From IMG/VR virus record IMGVR_UViG_3300005435_000060, positions 1-21,054 of that record: a stretch of 21,054 bases of DNA; one strand, written 5' to 3'. The notes under the pieces are model-generated. The model had not been told where the DNA came from. It was given only the letters and a program-made list of their open reading frames with translations, and did no database searches. Numbering within the stretch: the stretch's first letter is position 1; every line of letters begins with the position of its first letter. This document shows positions 1 through 7,152 of this stretch, one piece after another. The position numbers and the translations under genes were made by a program. Source of the stretch: a virus.

Positions 1-212
1 ATGCAGGCGGGGGGTCTAATTTGCGACACCCCTCCCCCGGTCTCAAGGGACTCGTGGAGGACCCGTGGCGCGACGAGTCATTATGTTAGGACAAGGAAAG
101 TAAAAGTATGTCGATTGCCAAGCAGACAATCAGCCAACCGACAGACCAACACCTGATCTGTCAATCGACTGACTGCCTACTGGCAAGCGGCATGGTGTGG
201 TAGTGCGTTCAA
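1..212. other. Non-coding end of the minus-strand operon
   Basis: No minus-strand gene is visible beyond the stop at 213. The stretch holds a foldable inverted repeat: GTCGATTG at 110-117 pairs with CAATCGAC at 162-169, with ATCAG (129-133) facing CTGAT (153-157) inside it. A G/C-rich partial inverted repeat lies near 9-40. Neither is followed by a clear T tract, so a terminator role is only possible. On the plus strand a 31-codon frame (108-203) starts with ATG 7 bases after AAGGAAAG. It would converge on the operon, and nothing else supports it as a gene. Confidence 0.4.
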
Positions 213-473
213 TCAGACTGGCTCGTTTACTACTACGGATGGAACGACAACCATCTTGTAAAGTCCACCGTTCTCATCCACAATGTCTTGCATAGCCTGT
301 TCGTATGCAAGACTCTGATCTGCTTCGGACAGTTCGTCTGATGTTCTTACCACACGACCCAGATACGCCAGCGTATTGTAGCCAGCTGCTTGATCCCAGA
401 TGTTCCACTCATTGTATTGAGTCACTGGATCGAATGGGTTGTCCACTGTGGTAAGCATGTGTTCATCTGTCAT
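213..473 (-). CDS. Small acidic phage protein, function unknown (86 aa)
   Basis: The start ATG overlaps the stop of the upstream RNA-polymerase-like gene as ATGA (470-473), so the two are probably translationally coupled and this is the last gene of the operon. The protein is acidic and has no membrane segment. It reads as mostly helical, with a Trp/Tyr-rich N-terminal half (EWNIWDQAAGYNTLAYLGR) followed by a helix rich in Glu and Asp. I do not recognise a domain with known function. It resembles small conserved proteins I associate with actinophage genomes, but that is from memory. A role as an accessory factor to the polymerase encoded immediately upstream is plausible from the coupling alone and is not shown by the sequence. 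Confidence 0.8.
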   Translation of the reverse strand: MTDEHMLTTVDNPFDPVTQYNEWNIWDQAAGYNTLAYLGRVVRTSDELSEADQSLAYEQAMQDIVDENGGLYKMVVVPSVVVNEPV

Positions 474-3136
474 GCATCACCTTCAGTAAGACTACGTTTC
501 AGGGTCGTGACAGAAACGCCAAGCTGTTCGGCGACCTGTGCTTGAGTGTAACCGTTCTGAAGCATTGTGATGGCACGGCGCATTCCGTTGACATCCAACT
601 TCTGACGAGACTTCGGTGTTGCCAGTTGCTTAATGGCATCGAGGTCTGCGTTGTTCAAGATCTGCGTCAACTTGTGGTTAGTGATAGCGCCGGCCTGAAT
701 GGCGGCCCATTCATCGTCCGTGATTTCGATACGGGTCTTCTTAGCCCCGGTACGAAGACGGGCTTCAGTTAGGGCCTGTGCTTTGAGCTTCTTGATGTCC
801 GACGGTTCCAGATCTGGGTTGGCTTGAATTTTCTGCCTAATCACAGTGTTCGCTATGATCTGCGCCTGACGTTCCAACGGACTGTTCCTCAATGCCAGAT
901 TAAGCTTGGCTTCGAGGGACTTGACTTGATCTGCGTACTTGGCTTTCGCTTCAGGCGAATACGAGATAGGCTTGATGTTGCTGGCTTCAAGCCTGGCTTT
1001 GTTTGCCAGACCTTTCAGCGTATTCGAGTGATCCGCGTAGATCTTCTCGATAGGTGTTCCAGACGACAAGGTATGTGCGTTGTTGGTTTCGGCCAAACGC
1101 TTTGACTTGAATGTGCGAGGAACTTCTTTGCCATAGCGGTTGGTGAATGTCGCGCCGGTGGGAACGAATACTTTCTCGCCGGTCTTCTTGTCGATCGGTC
1201 CGCCCTCGGATACAGGACGAGGCTTTCTTTCAGGAACATGCACTTCTGCACCAGCTCTCGAGATGAGAGTCGATGCGCCAGCGTTCTTCCTACCTTGATA
1301 CTTCTCTTTGAGCTTGGGGATGCCATTGTCGATCGCCGATCGTTTCCAATCGAGACCGTGTTTCTCAGCATCGATCACAACCATGGAGTGTCGAACTGCT
1401 GCAGCTAGCTCGGATGCGGAAGCTCCACGAATCGTCATGTCGGTGATGAGATTCGAAACTATACCCATCTCGACTTGTTTGGTTCTGGCACTCATCTTGG
1501 TCATACCTTCATAGCCAGGATAAGCACGCTGAGGATCGAAACCCTTAAGACCTTCGAGTGCGGGTGCTGTCTTGATTGATCGGTTGTTGTTCGGGATTAC
1601 CAGAACCGTGTCACCGTCGAAGTCTGCACCAGACAAGCGAGCAGCAACCTTACTGTGGATACCAATCGCATCTTTGGCATTAGTTCCAATCAGCTTCTTC
1701 GCATCCGGATGGTTGTTGTTGACCGTGAGTTCTGGAATCTCGAAGATACCGCCGTGTGGATAGCGAACGAGAACAACCCTTTCGCCATTACGGAAGTTCG
1801 GTGCGTATACTTCCGTTTCTTTCATCGTGTTAACCGGTAGTATGACGTGTGAGCCTTGACGTGGCAAAGCTGCAGCCTTCAGATGAACAGCCGAAGAATC
1901 AGCGTCATCAGCAAAGGAATCAAGAAGCTTCTTTCTGACGGCGGGGTTGTCGAGAGCTTTGATTTCGTCGAACTCTCGCATCTTCCGCTCAGCAGCCATT
2001 TCAAGTTGCTTCTGAGCGAGCTTAGGACTCTGCTTAGATAGCATCTGAGAAGACAACGTCTTCGACCACTTTTCCCAATCACCTTCCTCGTTGACGAGGT
2101 TCATGACTGAGGTGAGCTTCTTCTTCCCATCACTACCGATTTCGCCAATCTGCCGTTTGATCACAGCTCCAAATGGAGTGTCTGGATCGTCTTTCATTGG
2201 CTTCATGGCGTCGAGTTTGTTTCCGGTTGACTTCTTGTTCGTGTTGAACATGATGTCGGTACCAGCGGGCAGACCATCTTTGTACATGGCCATACCCTTG
2301 AGGTAGTGCGTTCCGTCAACAGCTACACGAACTTGGGCATACCTTGCACCACCCAACGATACGTCCTTGACTCCAGGACGAACGTAGATGACTCCGTCGG
2401 CGTCTGCGCCCCCCTCTTCTGCATAACGCACCGAAACGCGCTTAGAATCGATCGAGAGGGGCGGCATAATACGATCGTAGGATCGCCCGCCATCTTCGGA
2501 GTAGTTCGTGATCTGTTTGATGTTCCCACGATTCCGATAAACTTCGGAGTACGGGGTATCGGGTGCAGCCAAGACCTTGATGGTGGTCTTCTTTCCAGTC
2601 CCCAACTGTTCAACGTGAACATAGTGAACTGTGTAGCCCTCTTCTTGCAGCCGAGCCACAGCCGTGCTCAACTTAGTGGAACTGATTGCCAAGTGATGCT
2701 CGACGCCGCTTCCGATGTCGATGTAGCCCTTTTCAGCTACCTGCTCTTTGAGCATATTCGACGTAGCCTCGAGGATATCGGCCTTATCTTTCTCACCTGG
2801 AGCCAACAGCGCACGTACCGAAGACTCGTTCAACCCCATACGCTTGCCGATGGCTACGTTTGAGTATCCCTTGTCCTTTAGGCGTTGAGCCATGTTGATC
2901 TGAGCCTGCTTCTCAGCATTCTTAGCGATCGATCTGGCAGCGCGAAGTTCCGTTGTGGTGAGATTGAAACCTTTAGCAATTTCGGTTTCGCTGAGTCCCT
3001 GCTTACGAAGATCGTCCACCACTCCCAGGAAAGTGCGATTCCGCTCTTCCTGTGTCTTGCCGGATCCCCACGGGTATCGACCCGATCTACGAAGAATACC
3101 GTAGTGAGCCAACCATTCTTGCTCATCGAATTCCAC
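470..3136 (-). CDS. YonO-like single-chain RNA polymerase (DFDGD) with terminal HTH motifs
   Basis: The 888-residue product contains LSGADFDGDTVLVIP, with DFDGD at about residues 505-509. This is the metal-binding signature shared by the bacterial RNA polymerase beta-prime subunit, eukaryotic RNA-dependent RNA polymerases such as QDE-1, and the phage SPbeta polymerase YonO. Around it are a double-psi-barrel-like stretch (about 425-505, with RYPHGG near 458-463) and a conserved helix after it (MGIVSNLITDM). The length is close to that of YonO-type enzymes. Unusually, two helix-turn-helix-like segments lie at the N terminus (about 45-70 and 88-112) and one at the C terminus (about 862-883, with QAQVAEQLGVSVTTLKRSL). 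The start was set at GTG 3134-3136 because GGGGGAGG lies 8 bases upstream; the GTG at 3143-3145 overlaps that site and has no spacing. It is probably the phage's own transcriptase for a later gene class, which is inference. An alternative is a template-independent or RNA-copying enzyme. Confidence 0.8.
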   Translation of the reverse strand: MEFDEQEWLAHYGILRRSGRYPWGSGKTQEERNRTFLGVVDDLRKQGLSETEIAKGFNLTTTELRAARSIAKNAEKQAQINMAQRLKDKGYSNVAIGKRMGLNESSVRALLAPGEKDKADILEATSNMLKEQVAEKGYIDIGSGVEHHLAISSTKLSTAVARLQEEGYTVHYVHVEQLGTGKKTTIKVLAAPDTPYSEVYRNRGNIKQITNYSEDGGRSYDRIMPPLSIDSKRVSVRYAEEGGADADGVIYVRPGVKDVSLGGARYAQVRVAVDGTHYLKGMAMYKDGLPAGTDIMFNTNKKSTGNKLDAMKPMKDDPDTPFGAVIKRQIGEIGSDGKKKLTSVMNLVNEEGDWEKWSKTLSSQMLSKQSPKLAQKQLEMAAERKMREFDEIKALDNPAVRKKLLDSFADDADSSAVHLKAAALPRQGSHVILPVNTMKETEVYAPNFRNGERVVLVRYPHGGIFEIPELTVNNNHPDAKKLIGTNAKDAIGIHSKVAARLSGADFDGDTVLVIPNNNRSIKTAPALEGLKGFDPQRAYPGYEGMTKMSARTKQVEMGIVSNLITDMTIRGASASELAAAVRHSMVVIDAEKHGLDWKRSAIDNGIPKLKEKYQGRKNAGASTLISRAGAEVHVPERKPRPVSEGGPIDKKTGEKVFVPTGATFTNRYGKEVPRTFKSKRLAETNNAHTLSSGTPIEKIYADHSNTLKGLANKARLEASNIKPISYSPEAKAKYADQVKSLEAKLNLALRNSPLERQAQIIANTVIRQKIQANPDLEPSDIKKLKAQALTEARLRTGAKKTRIEITDDEWAAIQAGAITNHKLTQILNNADLDAIKQLATPKSRQKLDVNGMRRAITMLQNGYTQAQVAEQLGVSVTTLKRSLTEGDA

Positions 3137-3151
3137 GGACGACACCTCCCC

Positions 3152-3712
3152 CTAGACTAGCTCGTCTTGCTTCCACGCTTCGATTCGCTTGTCGAAGGTG
3201 ATTATCTTGTCCATGATGTGAACGATGACATCGGGATCGGCTTCGTAGATTCGAACTTCATCGTTCTGGTAGATTCGAAGTTCCGTTTCGATCTCGTGTG
3301 GCTTAACGAGGTACTCAAGGCAGAAGAGTGCTGCGTAAACCTCGAGTTGATGCTCAGAGGATCTAGTTACACCGTTCTTGAGATCGTGAATCCGGAGCTT
3401 ACCCTTTCGGAACGAGATCGTGTCTGCAGTTCCATAACAGTTCGGCGAGTAGAACAGAATTTGTTCAGGAACCATCTTGAAACCGATAGCATCGTTCACG
3501 TACAGGTTAATCGTCACAGGAGCGTCAGGGAGCTTCACACCGAGCCTGATAAGGTCGTAGGCCAGTTGATGCATCTCGACGCCTCTACGGGCCGCCTGTG
3601 ACGTCCTGAAGGCATGCTCGAGCTTGTCGTCTGTGTAATTGATCCAGTGATAGTTACTGGCGCCGAGGAACGCATGAGTTCCGGCAAGATTCGAATGCCT
3701 GTTGAAGAGCAC
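3152..3712 (-). CDS. PD-(D/E)XK nuclease, RecB/Cas4-like
   Basis: This 186-residue protein shows the ordered motifs of the RecB/Cas4-type PD-(D/E)XK nucleases: RGVEMHQL (43-50, with the N-terminal His), YGTAD (93-97, metal-binding Asp97), IHDLKNG (108-114, Asp110 and Lys112 of the D-x-K core) and EHQLEVYAALF (120-130, the Q-xxx-Y motif). All active-site residues are present, so it should be an active single-strand or end-processing DNase. Start GTG 3712 is chosen because GGAGGAA lies 7 bases upstream. The gene overlaps the VRR-NUC gene by 59 bases and is followed directly by the RNA-polymerase-like gene. Phage relatives work with replication helicases and primases in recombination-dependent replication. 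A Cas4-like iron-sulphur cluster is not evident, since the typical C-terminal cysteine cluster is absent. Confidence 0.82.
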   Translation of the reverse strand: MLFNRHSNLAGTHAFLGASNYHWINYTDDKLEHAFRTSQAARRGVEMHQLAYDLIRLGVKLPDAPVTINLYVNDAIGFKMVPEQILFYSPNCYGTADTISFRKGKLRIHDLKNGVTRSSEHQLEVYAALFCLEYLVKPHEIETELRIYQNDEVRIYEADPDVIVHIMDKIITFDKRIEAWKQDELV

Positions 3713-3974
3713 TCAGAACTTCCTCCGCATTAGAAGGGTAGATAAGCGCGGCGAAGGACATCTCATTAAGTTGTTCGATGTAGTAATCCTGGTTCGGGCG
3801 CTTTGAAGCTTTGGCGTCCTTCTTGACCTCTAGCATGGCCCAACACGGTCCCCAGAATATCACGAGGTCCAGAATGCCTTGCATGTAGTTGGGGTCGTTC
3901 TTCAGGATGACACACTCAGGGAACATCTCGCGAAGACGCTTAATCAGCTTCGGCTGAAAGTCTCTTTCTAACAT
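3654..3974 (-). CDS. VRR-NUC domain nuclease
   Basis: This is a compact 106-residue VRR-NUC (PD-(D/E)XK superfamily) protein. Visible motifs are an N-terminal helix (ERDFQPKLIKRLREMFP), QGILDLVIF (32-40, with Asp36 in the place of the family's G-x-P-D Asp), MLEVKK (47-52, the E-x-K core with Glu49 and Lys51) and Gln68 in the following helix. Stand-alone phage VRR-NUC proteins are thought to cleave branched DNA such as Holliday junctions or to assist SF2 helicases, and an SF2 helicase is encoded two genes upstream. Start ATG 3974 has a modest GAAGG about 10 bases upstream. The 3' end overlaps the next nuclease gene, so two PD-(D/E)XK nucleases are expressed from overlapping frames. Confidence 0.82.
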   Translation of the reverse strand: MLERDFQPKLIKRLREMFPECVILKNDPNYMQGILDLVIFWGPCWAMLEVKKDAKASKRPNQDYYIEQLNEMSFAALIYPSNAEEVLSALQQAFESCRNSCVPRRQ

Positions 3975-4025
3975 GAATGTACTGCCTTCGCTGTGGTATG
4001 CAAAAAGCGTATCCTACACCTTCTA

Positions 4026-4559
4026 TCATATGCTGCGATTGCGACGCGACCTAATATCTGTGTAACCGTCGATCAGCCGAAAGTGTTGCTTAGTCGGCCA
4101 GACCTCGGTTTGTTCCATCGCCGCAATCAACACGGACGTGGCAAGCAACCCGTACTTGAAGGCTGCCTCCCAATGACTGTAAAACTTCTTACCTGTTTCC
4201 ATCTCTTGGACTGGGCGTTCTACTGCCAGTGAAGGTTCATCGAATTGGCGGAAGTACTTGGTCGCGAACCATCTCGGGCGCCAAGCGAGATTCCAGACGT
4301 TGTTGTTGAGCCGATCACCGTTGAGGTTTATCGGTGTATCGAACGAATCGTGGATGCGAAACTCGAGGAATGCATTAGCGACCAGAAGAGCCACCGATCG
4401 CTTGTACTGCTTGCACTTCTTGGTCAGTCCGACATTGACTACTCCGGACTGGTTAACCAACAGCGTCAGCACTCGGCCAGTCTCGTCGTTTCGGACGTAA
4501 CCGGTTTCGCTGACGGAGTAACCCGGGAAGGACGGTATCGGGCGCCACTCAGTTGGCAT
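4026..4559 (-). CDS. NUMOD4/HNH-type protein with degenerate HNH core
   Basis: The 177-residue protein starts with a NUMOD4 motif (TEWRPIPSFPGYSVSETGYV, residues 3-22), continues into an HNH_3-like region (ALLVANAF 57-64, then PINLNGDRLNNNVWNLAW 76-93) and ends in a NUMOD1-like DNA-binding segment (PVQEMETGKKFYSHWEAA, 116-133). Active homing-type HNH enzymes carry H-x-D-G-D-R-x-N-N in the central motif. Here the His and first Asp positions are Asn78 and Asn80, so nuclease activity is doubtful while the DNA-binding parts look intact. Start ATG 4559 puts NUMOD4 at the N terminus, as is usual. A longer frame starting TTG 4676 would read through the inverted repeat and has no ribosome binding site. 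It may be a decayed homing endonuclease or a repurposed DNA-binding protein, possibly acting on the adjacent repeats. Confidence 0.72.
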   Translation of the reverse strand: MPTEWRPIPSFPGYSVSETGYVRNDETGRVLTLLVNQSGVVNVGLTKKCKQYKRSVALLVANAFLEFRIHDSFDTPINLNGDRLNNNVWNLAWRPRWFATKYFRQFDEPSLAVERPVQEMETGKKFYSHWEAAFKYGLLATSVLIAAMEQTEVWPTKQHFRLIDGYTDIRSRRNRSI

Positions 4560-4649
4560 TAAGGTTTCGCTCGCTTTCCTTGATGCAAGGAAGCTATACA
4601 ACTGGTGCACAAAGGACGCCGCTGATCGGATTAGGACAGAACGACTCCC

Positions 4650-4765
4650 CTTGTCAAATGTCAAATCTGAAACCAAAAACTTTTTATTATTGCAATCCTA
4701 ATATCTATAGATATTGGAACTTCCGTGAAAGGGTTATTTTTCAAAAAGATTTGACATTTGACAAG
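4650..4765. other. Candidate replication origin or operator: symmetric dyad
   Basis: Two perfect 19-bp inverted arms, CTTGTCAAATGTCAAATCT at 4650-4668 and its reverse complement at 4747-4765, flank an AT-rich core. The core contains the perfect 16-bp palindrome AATATCTATAGATATT at 4700-4715. The arms and the central palindrome share exactly the same centre (4707.5). Each arm holds two TGTCAAA units 7 bp apart. The DNA between is not otherwise symmetric, so the common centre is unlikely to be a by-product of one long hairpin. Iterated sites around an AT-rich element fit an origin bound by an initiator. A bidirectional operator is the alternative. Confidence 0.6.
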
Positions 4766-4965
4766 ATCGGGGCGACAAAACGGACATAATTACGGAGTCG
4801 AGGCTGCGATCAGCTGTTTTTCACAAGATCATCGTTGTCAAATCCGTTGTCAAATCCATGATCGCTTGTCAAATATTTGACATATGATCATGAACGACTC
4901 GGACATAACACCTAGATCAGACACCCGCTGTCAGATCCGTTTCAGATTTGACAGAGGATTTGACA
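4652..4965. repeat. TGTCAAA/TTTGACA iteron-like array (10 copies)
   Basis: Exact copies of TGTCAAA lie at 4652, 4659, 4836, 4848 and 4867 (first base). Copies of the inverse, TTTGACA, lie at 4750, 4757, 4876, 4947 and 4959. GTTGTCAAATCC is repeated in tandem at 4834-4845 and 4846-4857. TGTCAAATATTTGACA (4867-4882) is a perfect 16-bp palindrome. GATTTGACAG occurs at 4945-4954 and 4957-4966, again 12 bp apart, inside the last codons of the SF2 helicase gene. A degenerate TGTCAGA lies at 4929-4935. Two further 9-bp direct repeats, GAACGACTC (4639, 4892) and CGGACATAA (4781, 4900), occur in the same stretch. The non-coding part (4560-4916) has no gene. Confidence 0.8.
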
Positions 4966-6131
4966 GTCCTCGAACGAAGAAATTCGGCTTCGTTGAAGCT
5001 CTTTTTCCCCCGAAGGCACTTCATCACAGCTTGATCGATCGCCGAATCCGAGAGTAAAACGTAGTAGTAAAGATCCCAGAATGGGGTGTTTAGTCGATCA
5101 ATCCGTCCGAATGCCTGATGCCAGTTTTTGTACGAATATGTCAGCGAGTAGAAAACCTCCGCATTAGTGCTCGTACAGTTCCATCCCTCCGATCCGGCGA
5201 CGTACTGAACCAGGTACAGCCACCGATCGGTCTCTGGGATTTCCTCGTGTTTGTGACCGTTCCACTCCGCAATCGTTACTTCTTCGGCGAGCTGTCGCAA
5301 AGCTTTCAGCTCATAATCGAAGTTGTAGAACACGATCAACCGCGGATGTTTAACCATCAAATTCCGAACCATCTCGAGGCGCGACGGGTCCGAATTAACT
5401 ACTTTGCGTGCTACGTAGAACAACTCTGAAACGTTTCTGATCGGTCGATCCTCATAGACGTGCCATCGATCCTTGAACACCCGGTCGCGTAAGGTGCTGT
5501 CGTGATCGACGTGAAGCGTCTTAGTATGACGGATCGTGTGACGCTCATAGGGCATGTGTACCAACAACTGATTCCGTAATCGCACGAGTTTTCCGACGTT
5601 CGTGTAGCGGTCGATCTTCGGAAATTTTGTATACGTGTTGTAGACTACGTGATCGCGCTTGAACTCCGTTCTATTTTGATAGAAGCCATTCGCGATGAAG
5701 ACCGGGACGTAATCCATCCAGGTGTCACCAGGTGTTGCACTGACAAGAATCCAGTTATTGCGCTTGGCGATGAATTCGAAGCTTCTCACCCATGCGCCAC
5801 TACCTACAAGGCGTTGCTCGTCGAAGATGAAGAACGCGCCCTTGACGTTCTTGTACTTCGCTATGTTGTTCCAAGAATCCACCCTTAGAACGCCAGCCAC
5901 GGTCGCGTCTTTGCTTTTGTACACGCCGTATTTGACGAACTCTCGCTCCCAATCAAGGGAATCGCGCTTCTTGGCGGTGGTAATGACATAGACGTCCTTC
6001 GGCGCTTCCTTCTCCATATAATAGGCTGCTGCCGTGAGCGACTTGCCAGTCCCGACCCCGCCCCAGAGAATTTTCCCGTTGCTTAGGCGGTCTACTGCTG
6101 TCCTCTGGTGTGGGTACAGGTCCACTACCAT
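4917..6131 (-). CDS. SF2 DNA helicase (phage DEXH/SNF2-like)
   Basis: The 404-residue protein has a complete SF2 motif set: YPHQRTAV (6-13), Walker A GGVGTGKS (24-31), motif II FDEQ (103-106), motif III SATP (131-134), motif IV LIVFYNF (265-271), motif V VAGSEGWN (311-318) and motif [13 protein letters not shown] (338-348). The arrangement matches the short phage helicases that accompany replication primases and polymerases. They are ATP-driven DNA translocases used in replication or recombination. Motif II is DEQ-R rather than DEAH/DEAD. Start ATG 6131 follows GGAGAAG closely. The last 50 bases of the gene carry two GATTTGACAG units of the repeat array, so the C-terminal tail may be constrained by a DNA site. 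A VRR-NUC gene lies two genes downstream, a common pairing in phages. Confidence 0.88.
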   Translation of the reverse strand: MVVDLYPHQRTAVDRLSNGKILWGGVGTGKSLTAAAYYMEKEAPKDVYVITTAKKRDSLDWEREFVKYGVYKSKDATVAGVLRVDSWNNIAKYKNVKGAFFIFDEQRLVGSGAWVRSFEFIAKRNNWILVSATPGDTWMDYVPVFIANGFYQNRTEFKRDHVVYNTYTKFPKIDRYTNVGKLVRLRNQLLVHMPYERHTIRHTKTLHVDHDSTLRDRVFKDRWHVYEDRPIRNVSELFYVARKVVNSDPSRLEMVRNLMVKHPRLIVFYNFDYELKALRQLAEEVTIAEWNGHKHEEIPETDRWLYLVQYVAGSEGWNCTSTNAEVFYSLTYSYKNWHQAFGRIDRLNTPFWDLYYYVLLSDSAIDQAVMKCLRGKKSFNEAEFLRSRTVKSSVKSETDLTAGV

Positions 6132-6145
6132 GACTTCTCCAGTTG

Positions 6146-6760
6146 TTAGGCTGCGTCACCCGTGGGGTGAGTGAACGCAGTCTTGAGTGAGTCGAGTAAG
6201 GTCTCTATGAAGTTTTGTATCTTGCTGAGGCTTTCGCCGGGGACACGGCGAGGAAGCCTTCTGAGAGGCCTGACACCACTCCTAGGTGGTACAGGTGTGG
6301 TTGCGTCGCTGAGGTCCCTTACAGGGCTGTCAGGCGCCGTAGGAGCTCCATCAGACGAACCTTCAACAGAGTCCTCCGAGGTATCTCCAGAGCCACCGGA
6401 ACCCCCTTCAGGATGCCCAGTGACATCGCCACTCCCTGAATCTTCCTCACACTCTCCGGTGTCGCCTTGCTCTGCAGTCTCAGGATTATCAAATCCGGAT
6501 TCTGTCTCGACTTCGGCTCGTTCTGTACCGGAATCATGTTGTAGTACCTCCTCCTCACCATCGCCGTCCTCTCCGAAGTAAAGCGTCCAGCCACGGCCGG
6601 TGTCGCCGTTCTTGAGCGGCTGCACGTCCTTCAAGGGTATACATGCCACCAGCCCCCATACGAACCTCGTAGGACCGATCAGGAGGTCCTGGTAGTACTT
6701 GTTCTCTCCGCTTTTCTCATACTCCTCGACAAGTTTGTCGAATATCGGTGTTGTATCCAT
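6146..6760 (-). CDS. Protein with N-terminal domain and long acidic Gly/Ser linker
   Basis: Not recognised. From ATG 6760 it is 204 residues: a folded-looking N-terminal domain of about 65 residues (with [20 protein letters not shown]), a very acidic Gly/Ser/Asp/Glu linker (about 66-135), a basic Pro/Arg patch ([13 protein letters not shown]) and a C-terminal amphipathic helix ([17 protein letters not shown]). A flexible acidic linker with a terminal helix suggests a tethering or recruitment protein, perhaps for replication proteins. It lies 14 bases before the SF2 helicase start. The start is uncertain. GTG 6850 has CTGAGG 6 bases upstream and would add 30 residues, whereas ATG 6760 has only a weak site but a more natural N terminus. 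If ATG is right, 6761-6858 is non-coding and contains a GGGGCG/CGCCCC stem. Confidence 0.72.
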   Translation of the reverse strand: MDTTPIFDKLVEEYEKSGENKYYQDLLIGPTRFVWGLVACIPLKDVQPLKNGDTGRGWTLYFGEDGDGEEEVLQHDSGTERAEVETESGFDNPETAEQGDTGECEEDSGSGDVTGHPEGGSGGSGDTSEDSVEGSSDGAPTAPDSPVRDLSDATTPVPPRSGVRPLRRLPRRVPGESLSKIQNFIETLLDSLKTAFTHPTGDAA

Positions 6761-6858
6761 GATGTTCCAATCTCTAGCGAACAGAGAGCCAGTAGGATAG
6801 GGGCGCAGATACTCCCTTGCCCCACGCCCCAAATCCCACTGGGAACACACAATCAACC

Positions 6859-7152
6859 TCAGAATTTCTCAGGCCATGGTTTGAATATGGTGTTGAATTC
6901 CTTGTTGTCGTAAACCTTGAAGCCGTCCGGATCGAGTATTACCCATTCCCCGACATACGCACGTTTTGCTGTCGTACCGCCAGTGCGCAAGGCAACCGGT
7001 ACTTCGATGTACAGTCGATCTACGCCGTCGATCCGCGCACGCTTGACTCGCCCACCACACCAGGCAGCGACTTTATATAGGTTCTTCTCGCTTACCTGAA
7101 CAGCTTCGCATCCGTAGTTTCGTCGAAGATACGGTGTGGATACACTACTCAC
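6859..7152 (-). CDS. WCGG-domain small phage protein, copy 2
   Basis: A 97-residue protein sharing a pattern with its upstream neighbour (7149-7577): a short lead with a Val-containing helix, A-A/N-W-C-G-G (residues 29-33 here), a beta-rich middle (LYIEVPV) and a GEWVILDPDGFKVYDNKEF end. Many phages encode proteins with this W-C-G-G ... G-D/E-W-I-V ... pattern. Their function is unknown to me, and they are often near replication genes. Start GTG 7152 overlaps the TGA stop of the upstream copy (GTGA), implying coupled translation. The two proteins differ strongly outside the shared pattern, so this is an old duplication or a recruited family member. Confidence 0.8.
   Translation of the reverse strand: MSSVSTPYLRRNYGCEAVQVSEKNLYKVAAWCGGRVKRARIDGVDRLYIEVPVALRTGGTTAKRAYVGEWVILDPDGFKVYDNKEFNTIFKPWPEKF

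Noticed and set aside
3137-3145. Upstream GTG start for the RNA-polymerase-like gene
   Set aside because: It overlaps the GGGGGAGG binding site, leaving no spacing; GTG 3136 has a normal 8-base spacing.
4560-4676. N-terminal extension of the NUMOD4/HNH protein from TTG 4676
   Set aside because: It lacks a ribosome site, reads through one iteron arm, and NUMOD4 normally starts near the N terminus.
4650-4968. CRISPR array
   Set aside because: Repeat units are 7-12 bp in both orientations with irregular spacing, and no cas gene is present; the Cas4-like nuclease belongs to a phage replication context.
6171-6581. Plus-strand Ser/Pro-rich 136-codon frame
   Set aside because: It is antisense to the acidic Gly/Ser linker of the 6146-6760 gene; the composition is a mirror of low-complexity codons.
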